Assembly (NCBI GenBank): GCA_944325335.1
Contig: CALUZR010000008.1
Coordinates: 25,783 to 89,782 of the forward strand
From: an uncultured Parabacteroides sp.
Lineage (GTDB): Bacteria > Bacteroidota > Bacteroidia > Bacteroidales > Tannerellaceae
Length of the DNA stretch: 64,000 bases
Direction: 5' to 3'
The notes below the pieces were generated by a model that did not search any database, was not told the origin of the DNA, and saw nothing but the letters and a program-made list of their open reading frames with translations. Made by a program: the position numbers and the translations under genes. Positions 42,194 through 50,882 of this stretch are shown here, piece by piece; position 1 is the first letter of the stretch; every line of letters starts with the position of its first letter.

Positions 42194-43402
42194 ATGAAAA
42201 AGCATTACATTTTGGCTCTCATGGCCAGCGTAGTATGTGGGATGAGCGTACAGGCGCAAGAATCAGTTCAACCCGTACAATCGCAAAAAGGCAGGTCGCA
42301 AATCGAACGTTCGGAGATTCCACCCCTTGTGCAAAAAACGGGTAGCCTCCTGAGAAGTGGCGCGACGAATCTAGCCGACAGCCTAATCCGGGCAGATGGA
42401 AACGGCGTAAATATGTACAAGTTTGTGTTTGAGTACACGGAAAATGGACAAGAATCGTGTGTTTCAGGTTACGAGTGGGATGCTGCCACCTCGAGTTGGG
42501 CAAGTGAAAAGTTTAACTCTTACACCTATACGTATGATGAGAATGGGAATCAAATCCGTATAGTGTATGAGGAAATAGAAGACGGTCAGGTATCGACGGA
42601 AACGACTACCAATAGTTATGACGATCAAGGCCGCTTGACTTCTACTTATTTTGTGTCGGATCGCAAGCATACGTTGGAGACTTACGCTTATGGGGATGAC
42701 GGGAATGAATGTTATTATGAAGAGCGTGATTCTACCTTTGTGGATGGTCAGTTTAAAAAATGGAGTATTGGTCAGGAAGTGCACACCTTGGATGATGCGG
42801 GAAATGCCACTAAAATCATTTACTTGACCTTCGACGAATGGAAGGACAAAGAAACGGATTGGTATCAATATGCCGGGGAAGAGATTACGTATGATTCTTT
42901 AGGCCGTATGCTTACAAGTCATTATTATAGGATGAACGATGAACATGTCGTCACTTATACGGAGGATATTACTTGTACCTATGTAGAAGAACCGTCTGTC
43001 TATACGTATGAACAGGTGAAAACAGACGAAGGCGACATTTCTTATTATGCGATAAAGTATGAGATAACAGACGGGAATCCTCAGATAGAGATCATGTCAT
43101 GTAAGTATGCAGAGGGCGATGCCTGGACTGTAGTATGCCGTGATGCGTATTACTATCCCCAAGGTAGCAGCGTAGCCAACGAGACTATCCAGGAGAATGT
43201 GGCCCCAATTTGCAAGCTCCAATCGTCAAACGGCACTTTAATAATTACTACTTCGGAAGCCGTGCCTGTGCAGGTTTATACGATGAATGGCGCATGTTGT
43301 TATGATGCGACAGTCCATGGGCAAGCTACAATCGCTAATCTTCCTGCCGGCATCTACATCGTGAAGTGTTCGCAAGAGACGTATAAAATTAAAGTAAAAT
43401 AA
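42194..43402 (+). CDS. T9SS-sorted YD-repeat-like secreted protein, paralogue 3
   Basis: A 402-residue protein, closest to paralogue 2 in its first about 300 residues (for example FVDGQFKKWSIG against FVDGQYEGWSIG). Its sorting-domain part has a diverged first half (ENVAPICKLQSSNGTLIITTSEA) and a shared end. It has no leader of its own and must be read from the paralogue 2 promoter. A strong terminator follows. Function of the family unknown; surface adhesin or enzyme-like roles are open. Confidence 0.82.
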   Translation: MKKHYILALMASVVCGMSVQAQESVQPVQSQKGRSQIERSEIPPLVQKTGSLLRSGATNLADSLIRADGNGVNMYKFVFEYTENGQESCVSGYEWDAATSSWASEKFNSYTYTYDENGNQIRIVYEEIEDGQVSTETTTNSYDDQGRLTSTYFVSDRKHTLETYAYGDDGNECYYEERDSTFVDGQFKKWSIGQEVHTLDDAGNATKIIYLTFDEWKDKETDWYQYAGEEITYDSLGRMLTSHYYRMNDEHVVTYTEDITCTYVEEPSVYTYEQVKTDEGDISYYAIKYEITDGNPQIEIMSCKYAEGDAWTVVCRDAYYYPQGSSVANETIQENVAPICKLQSSNGTLIITTSEAVPVQVYTMNGACCYDATVHGQATIANLPAGIYIVKCSQETYKIKVK

Positions 43403-43420
43403 GCCGAAAGCGCATAAAAA

Positions 43421-43467
43421 GACGCGGAGGACAGAGCTGCAGGGTGCAGTCTCCAGTCCTCCGCGTC
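43421..43467. terminator. Bidirectional terminator between paralogue 3 and purD
   Basis: GACGCGGAGGAC (43421-43432) pairs perfectly with GTCCTCCGCGTC (43456-43467), with a second small stem inside. Flanked by A-rich and T-rich sequence. It serves the two convergent genes. Confidence 0.8.
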
Positions 43468-43484
43468 GTTGTGTTTATACCTAT

Positions 43485-44756
43485 TTATAGGTCGAATCCG
43501 ATATCAGTACGGAAGTACTTCTTGTCGAATTGGATGGCGCGGGCTCCGGCGTAGGATTTGGCCAGGGCTTCGTCTTGCGTAGCGCCATACGAGCTGACGG
43601 CGATGACGCGGCCTCCGTTCGTCAGGATTTGTCCGTCCGCCTCCTTGGTCCCGGCGTGGAAGAGGATGTTCTCGGGCGATACGTTGTCCAGTCCCGTGAT
43701 GACTTTCCCCTTCTCATACGCTTCCGGGTAGCCGCCGCTCACGAGCATCACCGTCGTCGCATAGCGCGGATCCTGGATGAGAATGCGCTCCTTCAGGTCG
43801 CCCTTCGCGATGCCTTCCAGCAGTTCCACGAGGTCGCTCTGGATACGGAGCATCACGACTTCCGTCTCCGGGTCGCCCATGCGGCAGTTATATTCAATCA
43901 CCATCGGTTCGCCTTTCACGTTGATCAAGCCGAAGAAGATAAAGCCTTTATAGTCTAATTCTTCCGCGCGAAGGCCGTCTACCGTCGGGCGGATGATGCG
44001 CTTTTCTACCTTTTCCAGGAAGTCGTGGTCGGCAAACGAGACGGGCGATACGGCTCCCATGCCGCCGGTGTTCAGCCCGGTATTGCCTTCGCCGATGCGC
44101 TTATAGTCCTTCGCTACGGGCAAGATCTTGTAGTCTGTGCCGTCTGTTACCACAAAAACGGAGCATTCGATGCCGTCGAGGAACTCCTCGATGACCACCG
44201 TCCGGCTCGCGTCGCCGAACATGCCGCCCAGCATATCGCTCAGTTCCTTCTTCGCCTCTTCCAGCGAGTCGACGATCAGCACGCCTTTCCCGGCCGCCAA
44301 GCCGTCCGCTTTCAGCACGTATGGAGCCGCAAGCGATTCCAAAAAGGCATATCCCTCTTCCAGATTCTCGGCCGTGATGCTCTTATAGCGCGCCGTCGGG
44401 ATGCCGTGCCGCTGCATGAATGCTTTGGCAAAGTCCTTGCTTCCTTCCAGTTGCGCGCCGGCTTTCGACGGACCGATTACCGGTATCCCGGCCAGCGCCT
44501 CGTCGTTCTTAAAGAAATCATACACGCCTTTTACCAGCGGGTCTTCCGGACCTACGACGACCATATTCACGTCGTTTGCCAGCACGAACGACTTGATGGC
44601 TTCGAAATCGTCGGCCTTGATGTTCACATTCGTGCCCGTTTGTGCCGTCCCGGCGTTGCCCGGTGCGATAAACAAATGGTCCACTTTCGGACTCTGCGCA
44701 ATCTTCCAGGCAATCGCATGTTCGCGGCCGCCTGAGCCTAATAACAGTATATTCAT
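43485..44756 (-). CDS. purD: Phosphoribosylamine-glycine ligase
   Basis: A 423-residue ATP-grasp enzyme of purine synthesis. The start is the ATG of [14 protein letters not shown]; nine upstream codons in frame are not family-like. N-domain GSGGREHA at about 7-14, ATP-grasp core with [11 protein letters not shown] near 143-153, and [10 protein letters not shown] near 228-237, and metal/ATP residues in [12 protein letters not shown] near 284-295. Stands alone on the minus strand. Confidence 0.96.
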   Translation of the reverse strand: MNILLLGSGGREHAIAWKIAQSPKVDHLFIAPGNAGTAQTGTNVNIKADDFEAIKSFVLANDVNMVVVGPEDPLVKGVYDFFKNDEALAGIPVIGPSKAGAQLEGSKDFAKAFMQRHGIPTARYKSITAENLEEGYAFLESLAAPYVLKADGLAAGKGVLIVDSLEEAKKELSDMLGGMFGDASRTVVIEEFLDGIECSVFVVTDGTDYKILPVAKDYKRIGEGNTGLNTGGMGAVSPVSFADHDFLEKVEKRIIRPTVDGLRAEELDYKGFIFFGLINVKGEPMVIEYNCRMGDPETEVVMLRIQSDLVELLEGIAKGDLKERILIQDPRYATTVMLVSGGYPEAYEKGKVITGLDNVSPENILFHAGTKEADGQILTNGGRVIAVSSYGATQDEALAKSYAGARAIQFDKKYFRTDIGFDL

Positions 44757-44848
44757 ATCTTTTTCAGTTAAAAAATTATTCATAATTCATTGTAAAGGAC
44801 GATAAAGACCGTCCTGTTCTCTTTACGTCATCCCTACCAAAGTTCCGA

Positions 44849-44915
44849 GTCATCCCGACCGAAGTGGAGGGATCCCACACACCTCATCGAGATCCCTCGG
44901 CAGGCTCGGGATGAC
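44849..44915. repeat. Dispersed-type inverted repeat (GTCATCCCGA...GGGATGAC)
   Basis: Arms 44849-44875 and 44889-44915 are imperfect reverse complements. GTCATCCCGA/TCGGGATGAC ends with an inner GAGGGATC/GATCCCTC are a word pattern found as intergenic repeats in several bacterial groups. Lies upstream of purD. Confidence 0.7.
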
Positions 44916-44934
44916 GCATGGGGATGCCTTTCCA

Positions 44935-45150
44935 AAAACCTGCCCAGGTTTTAGTGTAAACCTGCCCAGGTTTTTTCCGGAAAGTGCGCATGCCCTTTTT
45001 TAAGCACCGCCGTCTTTTTGCGAAAGACAGCGGTGCCCCTCAAAAAAGACAGTTGTCTTTCCCAAAAAAGACAGTTGTGTTTTACCCAAAAGACAGTTGT
45101 GTTTTACCCAAAAGACAACTGTCTTTTTTCGCAAACACAGTTGTCTTTTT
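44935..45150. repeat. 22-bp palindromic array in the gap between the DPP IV gene and purD
   Basis: AAACCTGCCCAGGTTT occurs twice with a 22-base step (markers 44939 and 44961). GACAGTTGT or a close variant then occurs at 45026, 45048, 45070, 45092, 45114 and 45136, exactly 22 bases apart. Units pair with themselves (AAAGACAACTGTCTTT). The gap 44757-45159 holds no gene. Confidence 0.9.
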
Positions 45151-45159
45151 GAAATGGCA

Positions 45160-47367
45160 CTACGGTCTTCTGTTTTTTAGATAATCGTCGAAGTAACGGG
45201 TGATCTTCTCGTGCAGGTGCGGACGGTCCCGTCCAATCACGTTATGCTCGTGGCGCGGATAGACGAAATAGTCCGGATAGGTGTTCGCATCCACGCAGGC
45301 TTTGAGGAATCCGAGGCTGTGTTGCCAAACCACGACGGGGTCGATGTCGCCATGGATCAGTAGTAAATGTCCCTTCAGATGCTTGGCTTTCAGCTTGAGG
45401 TTCGAACCTTTGTAACCGTCAGGGTTCTCTTGCGGGCGGTCCATATAGCGCTCTCCGTACATAATCTCGTACTCTTCCCAATCGATTACCGGTCCTCCGG
45501 CCACGCCCACCTTGAAGATATCCGGGTAGGAACACATCAGGTTCGTGGTCATGAAACCACCGAAGCTCCAGCCATGCACGCCGATGCGGTCGGGGTCCAC
45601 GTAGGGTTTCGTCTTGAGGAACTCGACGCCTTTCACTTGGTCTGCCATCTCGTTTACGCCCAATTGCCGGTGGATGACGCTCTCAAAGGCATGGCCCCGG
45701 TTGGCCGACCCGCGCCCGTCTACCGTGAAGATGACGTATCCGCGCCGCGCCATATAGATGTCCCAACCGCTGACGCCGCCCATCCACGAGCCCGTCACCA
45801 GTTGTGCATGCGGGCCGCCATAGACGTAAACCACCGTGGGGTAGCGCTTCGTGCTATCCATATTCAGCGGCTTAACCAGGAAATAGTTCAGCATCGTCTT
45901 GCCATCTGCCGCCGTGATATGTCCGCGTTCCACTTCGGGCATGTCGTAATCCTTGTAAGGATTCTCGGCCACGAGGAGTGTCTCAATCTCTTTATTCTTT
46001 TTCGTATCGGTAAGGACAATCTTGCGGGGAATGTCCCAAGAGGAGTAGGAGTCGATGATATACCGGCCAGAAGGAGAGATGGATGCACTATGTACCCCGC
46101 TGCCCAAGACCGCTTCCGAGTTCAGGCACTGGGCGGAACCCTTCTTCAAGTTCAGCTTCCAGTTCGTGATGCAGAGTGGCGTCCCGTAGCTGCAGGAACT
46201 GAGCGGATGGGGCTTCGTGCCGGTAAAGAAGAGGTTTTCCCCCTTCGCGTCGAAGCCTTCTACGGAGAGGACGACCCACTCGCCGGCGGTCAGTTGCTTC
46301 AAGAGCTTGCCGTCTGTATTATATAAGTAGAGGTGGTTGAAGCCGTCCCGTTCGCTCTGCCAGATGAATTGGTCGGGATGTCCTGGGACGAAGAGGACCG
46401 GATGCTGCGGCTCTACGTAGCGTTCGTCTTTTTCGGTAAAGAGGACTTTCTCGCGCTTTCCCGTCGTGGCGGAGTAGGAGACGAGGTTCATTTCGTTCTG
46501 CTCGCGGTTCACTTCGGCGATGTAGATGTGCTGTTCGTCGGGGCTCCAGGCGATGTTTGTCAGGAACTTCTCCTTGGGTGTGCCCGTTTTGAGCCAGGTG
46601 GTTTTACCCGAAGAGAGGTTGTATACGCCGACCGTGACGTGGTGGCTCTTCATGCCTGCCATCGGGTACTTGTGCGGTTCGGCCGTCGCGACGCGCTTAT
46701 CGATGTTGACAAACGGATAGTCCGTCACCATGCTCTCGTCCATTCGGTAGAAGGCGAGTGCGTTCCCCTCAGGAGACCAGAACGTCCCCTTGGTGATGCC
46801 GAACTCGTTTTGGTGTACCGATGTTCCGCAAACGATGCCGGGCGTGGTCTCGCTGGTGACGTCGCTTACCTTTCCTTCCGGCGAGATGACTTTCAGGTTC
46901 TGCCCTTCGGTAAAAGCGGTGTAGCCGTTCTTTGTGCAGAAATCCTGGTTCGCCCCTTTCTTGGGCAAGGCATAATCGTCCACCACCTCGTCTGTCTCTA
47001 TATTATAATGTATACGGTGGTTCCGGCTGATGAAGGCCACGACCGGCTCGCCTTTATAGGGAACGGTGAAACGGGGAAGGCGGGAGACCGTATCCAGTCC
47101 GGCGGCCTGCAGGGCTTTGTTCAGCGCTGTACGGCTCACGCGGATTTCAGGATAATGTCCCGGCTTAGCGCCCCGGTAGGAATCTTTTCCCTCTTGGATG
47201 AGGTACATATCATCGCCCACCCAGATCGTCGAGAGGTTCTTGGGCTGGAACTTGGCGTAATTCTTGCCGCCGGGGATCAGGTCCTGCAGCGTCAACTCTT
47301 TCTCTTGTGCCATTATGCTTAACGGAAACAATAAGAATAAACTGGCTAAAACATACTTAATCTTCAT
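45160..47367 (-). CDS. S9-family prolyl oligopeptidase, dipeptidyl peptidase IV-like
   Basis: A 735-residue protein, start at MKIKYVL with signal peptide ending in SIMAQ. Upstream in-frame codons lie inside the preceding gene and are rejected. The N-terminal beta-propeller (DPPIV_N) spans about 90-470. The catalytic domain has Ser in GWSFGGF near 600, Asp in GDIDPVV near 676 and His in PRHEHNV near 706. It removes X-Pro dipeptides in the periplasm or at the surface. Its start overlaps the rRNA methylase gene by 11 bases. Confidence 0.93.
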   Translation of the reverse strand: MKIKYVLASLFLLFPLSIMAQEKELTLQDLIPGGKNYAKFQPKNLSTIWVGDDMYLIQEGKDSYRGAKPGHYPEIRVSRTALNKALQAAGLDTVSRLPRFTVPYKGEPVVAFISRNHRIHYNIETDEVVDDYALPKKGANQDFCTKNGYTAFTEGQNLKVISPEGKVSDVTSETTPGIVCGTSVHQNEFGITKGTFWSPEGNALAFYRMDESMVTDYPFVNIDKRVATAEPHKYPMAGMKSHHVTVGVYNLSSGKTTWLKTGTPKEKFLTNIAWSPDEQHIYIAEVNREQNEMNLVSYSATTGKREKVLFTEKDERYVEPQHPVLFVPGHPDQFIWQSERDGFNHLYLYNTDGKLLKQLTAGEWVVLSVEGFDAKGENLFFTGTKPHPLSSCSYGTPLCITNWKLNLKKGSAQCLNSEAVLGSGVHSASISPSGRYIIDSYSSWDIPRKIVLTDTKKNKEIETLLVAENPYKDYDMPEVERGHITAADGKTMLNYFLVKPLNMDSTKRYPTVVYVYGGPHAQLVTGSWMGGVSGWDIYMARRGYVIFTVDGRGSANRGHAFESVIHRQLGVNEMADQVKGVEFLKTKPYVDPDRIGVHGWSFGGFMTTNLMCSYPDIFKVGVAGGPVIDWEEYEIMYGERYMDRPQENPDGYKGSNLKLKAKHLKGHLLLIHGDIDPVVVWQHSLGFLKACVDANTYPDYFVYPRHEHNVIGRDRPHLHEKITRYFDDYLKNRRP

Positions 47368-48778
47368 AGAAACGTCCTTTCTTTTTCTTATTATCAAATG
47401 AAGAAGAGCGTCGGTCGAAACGCTTGCGGTCGTTGTTTTCCCGATAACGCATCTTGGCGGGGCCTTTCTCGTAGGAGCGTCCGCCGTCCCAATCCTCGTC
47501 GTTGCGGTGCGCGGCGGCGAAGCGTCGTTCGGGTTTGTCTACCTTCTTGACGCGTGGTCCTGCCGGGCGGCGTTCGTTTTCCTTCCGAGGTGGACGGGAA
47601 TCTTCGTCCTTCTTCTTAAATTCTTCGCTCTTCTTGAACTCTTTCTTCTTGCCTTCGAACATCTCGTACTGGCGGTATTCGCATTCCAACGAGCCGTTCA
47701 TCAGTTTGACGCGCTCCGACGGATGAAGGCCGATCTTGTCGAAACACTCTTCCTTGTAGCTGAGTATCCAAGCGTTGTACCCCATGAAGACGTGCTTCAG
47801 ACGTTCGCCGATCATGCTATACAATCCCAACAAATCGCGACTGGAGATGCGCTCCCCGTAGGGCGGGTTGGTGACGAGGATACCCGGTTGTGGCGCTTCG
47901 GTGTATTGCTGGAACGGTTTCGTCTCCAGCTCGATGTACTTCCGGAGGCCGGCACTGCGTACGTTCTCAGTCGCAATGTCGATGGCTTGCTGCGAGATGT
48001 CCGAACCATAGCATTTGAAGGTAAATTCCCGCTCTTGGCTATCGTCGTTGTAGATGCGGTCGAACAGTTCCTCGTCGTAGTCTACCCACTTCTGGAACGC
48101 GAACTCCTTGCGGTGGATACCCGGTGCGATGTTGAGGGCAATCATGGCGGCTTCGATGAGCAACGTGCCTGAACCGCACATCGGGTCTACGAAATTAGAC
48201 TCGCCTTTCCAGCCGGTCATCAGGACCATGCCGGCGGCCAATACCTCATTGAGCGGCGCTTCCGTCTGCCCCACGCGATAGCCCCGCTTGTGGAGGCTTT
48301 CGCCCGAACTGTCGATCGAGAGCGTGCAATCGTTGTGCGAGATATGTATATTAATGTATAGGTCCGGATTGTTGACCCGTACCGACGGACGCTTCTGGTA
48401 CTTCTCGAAGAAGTAGTCCGCGATGGCATCCTTTGTGCGGTAGGCTACAAACTTGGAGTGGTTGAAGTCTTCGGAGTAAATGACCGAATCGATCGCGAAG
48501 GTCTTGTCGAGTGTCAGGTACTTTTCCCAATTCACTTTCTTGACCTCGGTATAGACCGTGTCGGCATCTTTCGCCTTGAAGTGATAGACTGGCATGAGGA
48601 TGCGCAGGGCGGTACGGCAACAGAAGTTTGCCCGGTATAGTAACTCTTTGTCGCCCGTAAAGGAAACCATGCGGCGGCCTATCTGGATATCGTTCGCGCC
48701 CAAGGCGGTCAGTTCGCCCGCCAGGACCTCTTCCAACCCGTACAGGGTTTTAGCCACCATTTCGAATGTCTCTCCCAT
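47357..48778 (-). CDS. THUMP-domain class I rRNA methyltransferase (RlmL/K-like)
   Basis: A 473-residue protein. An N-terminal ferredoxin-like and THUMP domain (about 1-165) is followed by a SAM-dependent methylase with DPMCGSGTLLIEAA at about 195-208 and the catalytic NPPYGERIS near 303. A basic/acidic low-complexity tail of about 90 residues rich in Lys, Arg, Glu and Asp follows. Similarity is to the N2-guanine-specific RlmL half; the fused RlmK half of gammaproteobacteria is absent. The 23S target is inferred. Confidence 0.9.
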   Translation of the reverse strand: MGETFEMVAKTLYGLEEVLAGELTALGANDIQIGRRMVSFTGDKELLYRANFCCRTALRILMPVYHFKAKDADTVYTEVKKVNWEKYLTLDKTFAIDSVIYSEDFNHSKFVAYRTKDAIADYFFEKYQKRPSVRVNNPDLYINIHISHNDCTLSIDSSGESLHKRGYRVGQTEAPLNEVLAAGMVLMTGWKGESNFVDPMCGSGTLLIEAAMIALNIAPGIHRKEFAFQKWVDYDEELFDRIYNDDSQEREFTFKCYGSDISQQAIDIATENVRSAGLRKYIELETKPFQQYTEAPQPGILVTNPPYGERISSRDLLGLYSMIGERLKHVFMGYNAWILSYKEECFDKIGLHPSERVKLMNGSLECEYRQYEMFEGKKKEFKKSEEFKKKDEDSRPPRKENERRPAGPRVKKVDKPERRFAAAHRNDEDWDGGRSYEKGPAKMRYRENNDRKRFDRRSSSFDNKKKKGRFYED

Positions 48779-48805
48779 TGTAATGATATTGATGCTGTTT
48801 TGCTG

Positions 48806-49723
48806 TTATTTCGTATTGTATTTTTGTCTTGTATTTTGTGATTGGCCAATAGACTCGCCTGCGGCCACGTCGTGCGTAAGCCAGACGTTTCCGTAGATAG
48901 TCGCGCCATCGCCGATATGGATATGGCCGAGCAAGGTCGCGTTCGAGTAAATGGTCACGTGGTTGCCTACGACCGGATGCCGTGCAACGCCCCGGATGGC
49001 ATTCCCGTTCTCGTCGGGCGGGAACTTTTCTCCTGCCAGGCTGACGCCTTGGAAGATACGGACGTAATTACCCAAGATGCTGGTCTCGCCGATGACGGTA
49101 CCCGTCCCGTGGTCTATCGAGAAATGATGCCCGATGCGCGCACCGGGATGGATGTCGATGCCCGTCTCGGAATGTGCCAACTCCGTAATGATACGTGGAA
49201 TATAAGGCACGCCTTCGAGAAACAACTGATGGGCAATCCGGTAATTGCAAATGGCGCGGAACCCGGGATAGCAGAAGATGACTTCGCCCAAGTTCTGGGC
49301 CGCAGGGTCGCCGTTGTAGGTGGCTTCCGCATCGGTGGCCAGCACGTGGCGGAGTTCGGGAAGCGAGGCAATGAACCGCTCGGAGAGCTGCATCGCCTGT
49401 TCGTTCCGTTCCTCTTCCGAGCAAGCCAGGCAATCTTGGTCGGCAAAGCAAATCCCGGCATGGATCTCTTTCGAGAGGAGCGAATGGAGCGTCTCGACCG
49501 CCACGCCGGTATGAAAGCGGATGGTCTGCTTATTGATACGCGCCGAGCCGTAATAACCGGGAAAAAGAATCGCACGGCAAAGGTCGATAATCCGCTTCAG
49601 GTTCTCGCTCGAAGGAAGTGCCTCCTCATCGCGGCTGCTATGGAACAACCGCCCGTACGACGCTTCATCTGAGAGCGCTTCGACCGTTTGCCGCAGGCTA
49701 TTTGCTTCTGTGCTTATGCTCAT
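48806..49723 (-). CDS. cysE: Serine O-acetyltransferase
   Basis: A 305-residue enzyme, start at MSISTEANS; its ATG overlaps the stop of the upstream gene (TAATG), and a TTG two codons earlier is rejected. The helical N-terminal about 185 residues precede the left-handed beta-helix with hexapeptide repeats (GARIGHHFSIDHGTGTVIGE at about 194-213, with catalytic His pair). It makes O-acetylserine for cysteine synthesis. The long N-terminus is of the EpsC/SAT type. Confidence 0.92.
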   Translation of the reverse strand: MSISTEANSLRQTVEALSDEASYGRLFHSSRDEEALPSSENLKRIIDLCRAILFPGYYGSARINKQTIRFHTGVAVETLHSLLSKEIHAGICFADQDCLACSEEERNEQAMQLSERFIASLPELRHVLATDAEATYNGDPAAQNLGEVIFCYPGFRAICNYRIAHQLFLEGVPYIPRIITELAHSETGIDIHPGARIGHHFSIDHGTGTVIGETSILGNYVRIFQGVSLAGEKFPPDENGNAIRGVARHPVVGNHVTIYSNATLLGHIHIGDGATIYGNVWLTHDVAAGESIGQSQNTRQKYNTK

Positions 49724-50229
49724 TACCAAAGAATTGTTACGCGGAAATCGATATTACCCGGACGTTGCTCCATAAAGAAGTCGCTATACGTCACATAAAA
49801 CGCTACGTAGCCCGGATTGTAATCGAACGTATAAGTCTCGGTCCAATAGATAGGATTCCCCGCTTCGTCCGTCGCTTGGCGGTGCAAGACGTAGGGCAGG
49901 GGCGAAAGCGTTTCTACGTCGCCGACCGTCGTATAGATATTCCCGATTGCCAACCCCTCTTCATATACATGGTCCGTGATTTCATCCCATTCGAACTCGC
50001 ACATATAGCAAGGATTTCCTTCCACATTGGGAATTTCCTGCCAATCGTTGCTATTTACCGTAAAGGTAGCATATCGCCAGCCTTCTACTATGCCGCTATC
50101 TCCGCCGCTACCGGCCGGTCCTTGTGGCCCTTCTGGTCCCTCTGGCCCCATGGGTCCTTCCGGTCCCATCGGCCCTTCGCACGAAGCAAAAGCGATAGCC
50201 AAAAGCGCTAATCCAATAATCTTCTTCAT
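49723..50229 (-). CDS. Collagen-like lipoprotein
   Basis: A 168-residue protein starting at MKKIIGLALL. Lipobox AFASC places the lipidated Cys at about residue 18. Directly after it come about nine Gly-X-Y triplets (GPMGPEGPMGPEGPEGPQGP), then a globular domain of about 120 residues with beta-rich sequence. The upstream in-frame extension is not supported because the promoter box lies inside it. Outer-membrane anchored; function unknown. The triplets are encoded by short DNA repeats that could vary in number. Confidence 0.85.
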   Translation of the reverse strand: MKKIIGLALLAIAFASCEGPMGPEGPMGPEGPEGPQGPAGSGGDSGIVEGWRYATFTVNSNDWQEIPNVEGNPCYMCEFEWDEITDHVYEEGLAIGNIYTTVGDVETLSPLPYVLHRQATDEAGNPIYWTETYTFDYNPGYVAFYVTYSDFFMEQRPGNIDFRVTILW

Positions 50230-50261
50230 TGTCTTTTCTGTATAGTTTCTTGATAGTTTTG

Positions 50262-50269
50262 CAAATGTA
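50262..50269 (-). promoter_or_regulatory. -7 box of the collagen-like gene / cysE transcript
   Basis: The minus strand reads TACATTTG, 33 bases before the ATG at 50229, a strong match to TAnnTTTG. Confidence 0.6.
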
Positions 50270-50398
50270 AAAAAAGTTTTGGGAAGGAGAGGCGAAAAGG
50301 CGGGATTATTTTCTTTTTCTCGTGGCTTTTCTTCTTTATCCCGCCCAAGCAAAAGTCCGTCAAGCTGGGCAAAAAGTTTGAAACACCCAGGGAAAAGT

Positions 50399-50484
50399 CT
50401 ATCTTTAGGTTAAAGATACATATCTTTAGGCTGCAGATACGTATCTTTAGGTTGCAGATATATATCTTTAGTCTAAAGATAGAG
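50399..50484. repeat. 21-bp palindromic array, four copies
   Basis: TATCTTTAG recurs at 50400, 50421, 50442 and 50463, exactly 21 bases apart. The complete array is dyad-symmetric: it begins TCTATCTTTAG and ends with CTAAAGATAGA. The rest of 50270-50640 shows nothing recognisable. Confidence 0.92.
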
Positions 50485-50651
50485 AATTGCCCGGATGTTT
50501 TTACTTTTTAGACGGGCGCCAACCTGTTTTGTGAGGCGGCTTTTTTATTTCAGATGCGTCTTTTTTCGCCCCATATCGCTGCAAACTATCATTCATACCC
50601 CCGTTTTCAATTATTATTTGAAAGGAAAACGTATATTTTTCTTTTAAATTC

Positions 50652-50682
50652 TTTGCGAATTGGAAATATTGCCTTACATTTG
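50652..50682 (+). promoter_or_regulatory. Promoter of the ilv operon
   Basis: TTTG (50652-50655) and TACATTTG (50675-50682) are separated by 19 bases. Transcription should begin near 50690, giving a leader of about 16 bases before the leader-peptide ATG. Confidence 0.75.
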
Positions 50683-50705
50683 CAAGCGAAATAAAAACAA
50701 AAAGC

Positions 50706-50789
50706 ATGTTGAAAGAATTGTTGCATATTATTCATGTCGTGAACTTGTCTGTCGTGGGCCAAGCAGGAGAAAGGTATGCAAGACGCTGA
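50706..50789 (+). CDS. ilv leader peptide (27 residues)
   Basis: A 27-codon frame between the promoter and ilvD. It encodes four Leu, two Ile and four Val, mostly as pairs (LL at 5-6, II at 8-9, VV at 11-12, VV at 16-17). These ten branched-chain residues cluster in the first 17 codons. Codons 21-23 (GGA GAA AGG) are the antiterminator arm. This is the classical layout of a leader peptide sensing charged tRNA for Leu, Ile and Val. Too short to be found by ORF length alone; supported by position and structure. Confidence 0.85.
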   Translation: MLKELLHIIHVVNLSVVGQAGERYARR

Positions 50790-50846
50790 AACGTGCCGCG
50801 AATGAAGCAAACAGCCTTTCTCCCATAATCCGAGAAAGGTTTTTTT
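50766..50846 (+). promoter_or_regulatory. Transcription attenuator of the ilv operon
   Basis: The terminator stem CCTTTCTC (50815-50822) / GAGAAAGG (50832-50839) is followed by seven T. The competing arm GGAGAAAGG (50766-50774), inside the leader-peptide gene, pairs perfectly with CCTTTCTCC (50815-50823). A ribosome stalled at the Leu/Ile/Val codons leaves this arm free and the terminator cannot form; a ribosome that reaches the end covers it and transcription stops. ilvD begins about 36 bases further on. Confidence 0.88.
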
Positions 50847-50882
50847 ATTACATAGAATAAGGTAATTGAAAGGAAGATAAAG

